Part shown: positions 45,156-45,905 of the stretch, piece after piece
How the letters are laid out: the number at the start of each line of letters is the position of its first letter
Position numbering within the stretch: the stretch's first letter is position 1
Source of the DNA: Nitrobacter sp. Nb-311A
GTDB taxonomy: Bacteria > Pseudomonadota > Alphaproteobacteria > Rhizobiales > Xanthobacteraceae
Length of the DNA: 45,905 nucleotides
Assembly (NCBI RefSeq): GCF_000152905.1
Contig: NZ_AAMY01000025.1
Location: forward strand, 1 to 45,905
Reading direction: 5' to 3'
Notes under the pieces: generated by a model
What the model was told of the DNA's origin: nothing
Databases searched by the model: none
The model's input: only the letters and a program-made list of their open reading frames with translations
Translations under genes and position numbers: made by a program

Positions 45156-45512
45156 TCAACTGGCCTGCGTCGGCACCGTCGTCTCGCGCGCGACGTGGAC
45201 ACGGCGCCAGTCGAGACCTTCCAATAACGCCGAGAGCTGCGCCGCAGTCAAATGCATGACGCCGTCCTGTACATTGGGCCAGCGGAATGCGCCATCTTCG
45301 AGCCGCTTGGCAAACAGGCAGACACCAGTGCCATCCCAGAAGATCAGCTTCACACGGTCCGCCCGCTTGGCGCGGAACACGTAGACAGCACCGGAGAACG
45401 GATCGGTCTTCATCCCGTCTCGCACCAGAGCCGCGAGACCCTCGGCACCCTTCCGGAAGTCGACCGGCTTGGTCGCCATCATAACCCGAACTGCGCCGGT
45501 CGGACCGATCAC
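45156..45512 (-). CDS. tnpB: IS66 TnpB (copy C)
   Basis: 118 aa, the same product as copies A and B. The GTG start overlaps the tnpA stop. Confidence 0.93.
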   Translation of the reverse strand: MIGPTGAVRVMMATKPVDFRKGAEGLAALVRDGMKTDPFSGAVYVFRAKRADRVKLIFWDGTGVCLFAKRLEDGAFRWPNVQDGVMHLTAAQLSALLEGLDWRRVHVARETTVPTQAS

Positions 45513-45904
45513 GCGCTGGCCTTTAGCGCGCGGATCACCGCCGTGACCGTCCTGGCGTCGGCACCGCGGCCGACGCGCACCGTCACGCTGCCAATCTCAA
45601 CCTCGATGATTCCAGCAACACGATCCTCATCGAGCGCACGGTTGCGACCGCGGCGGCGAACCGCGCGCTCCGGCAATGTAGCTTCCACGAGCGCCGGAAC
45701 AAAAAGCGGCCCTGACGTCTCGGTGCTCGCCGATGCAGGCTGCCGTGCTTGACGGCGCCAGCCGAACAACTGTTGCGGCGATAACCCATGACGGCGCGCA
45801 ATCTCCGAAACTACAGCGCCCGGAACAAGTGTCTCTTCGATGATGCGGGCCTTGTCATCATCCGAGAACCGGCGCCGACGCCCAGTGCCCGTGATCACCT
45901 CAAG
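45509..45904 (-). CDS. tnpA: IS66 TnpA (copy C), 5' partial
   Basis: Same as copy A: the start codon lies beyond the window, and the visible part begins at LEVITGTGRRRRF. The cut is at the same base as in copy A. Confidence 0.9.
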   Translation of the reverse strand, partial: LEVITGTGRRRRFSDDDKARIIEETLVPGAVVSEIARRHGLSPQQLFGWRRQARQPASASTETSGPLFVPALVEATLPERAVRRRGRNRALDEDRVAGIIEVEIGSVTVRVGRGADARTVTAVIRALKASA

Positions 45905-45905
45905 C

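Larger units (their letters stand above)
43540..45905 (-). mobile_element. IS66-family element, copy C (cut by window end)
   Basis: It begins with GTAAGCGGTGTTTTCAGGCC at 43540 and runs to the window end, 123 bp short of its tnpA-side terminus. It is inserted in the IS110 of nest 3. It is the inverted counterpart of copy A at the other window edge. Confidence 0.96.

Overview
The window looks like an accessory, polysaccharide-type region of a Bradyrhizobium-like alphaproteobacterium (Hyphomicrobiales). This is an inference: it rests on the dense mixture of GC-rich IS66, IS110, IS3, IS21, IS5, ISL3 and IS481 sequences and on the style of the surface-polysaccharide genes. No rRNA, tRNA or housekeeping gene is visible, so the genus is not proven.

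Layout. 1-2366: IS66 copy A, cut by the window start. 2367-9855: polysaccharide block with a TPR lipoprotein (truncated by IS66-A) and a WecG/TagA-type glycosyltransferase fused to a STAS domain on the minus strand; diverging from them are a serine-acetyltransferase-like hexapeptide protein, a GT2 glycosyltransferase and a Gfo/Idh/MocA oxidoreductase-epimerase fusion. 9856-12188: IS5, IS66 and IS3 wreckage. 12189-14974: a polymerase-like membrane protein (Wzy type) and a flippase (Wzx type), overlapping by 4 bp. 14994-20404: a three-level nest, an IS3-family element interrupted by an IS110-family element that is itself interrupted by IS66 copy B. 20405-23845: IS5, IS66, ISL3, IS110, IS3 and IS481 fragments. 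23842-27842: two methyltransferases and an acyltransferase. 28001-30797: an IS110 relic, then an IS3 element interrupted by a second IS110 type. 31127-33445: methyltransferase, a small membrane ORF and a GT4 glycosyltransferase. 33587-37810: degraded IS3 carrying an IS5, IS110 and IS3 fragments, and a nearly intact IS3. 37885-38766: methyltransferase-like gene. 38931-45905: a short IS3 fragment, then a second copy of the IS3::IS110 composite, invaded by IS21 and by IS66 copy C, which runs to the window end.

Function. The non-IS genes are what one expects of a cluster that builds, modifies (acetyl, acyl, methyl), flips and polymerises an exopolysaccharide or O-antigen repeat unit. The cluster has been split into at least five blocks by insertion sequences, and at least the TPR gene and the acyltransferase now have IS-derived C-terminal codons. 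No initiating sugar-phosphate transferase, Wzc/Wza export pair or regulator is visible, so any complete pathway must extend outside the window.

The most informative signal is the insertion sequences themselves. IS110-family elements have landed inside IS3-family transposase genes: twice between the Asn and Gly codons of the catalytic Asp-Asn-Gly motif, and, for a second IS110 type, at the OrfA/OrfB frameshift junction. IS110 elements are known to use bridge RNA for target choice, so these look like IS elements that home into other IS elements. The window also begins and ends at exactly the same base of an inverted IS66 copy, which suggests a contig bounded by repeats.
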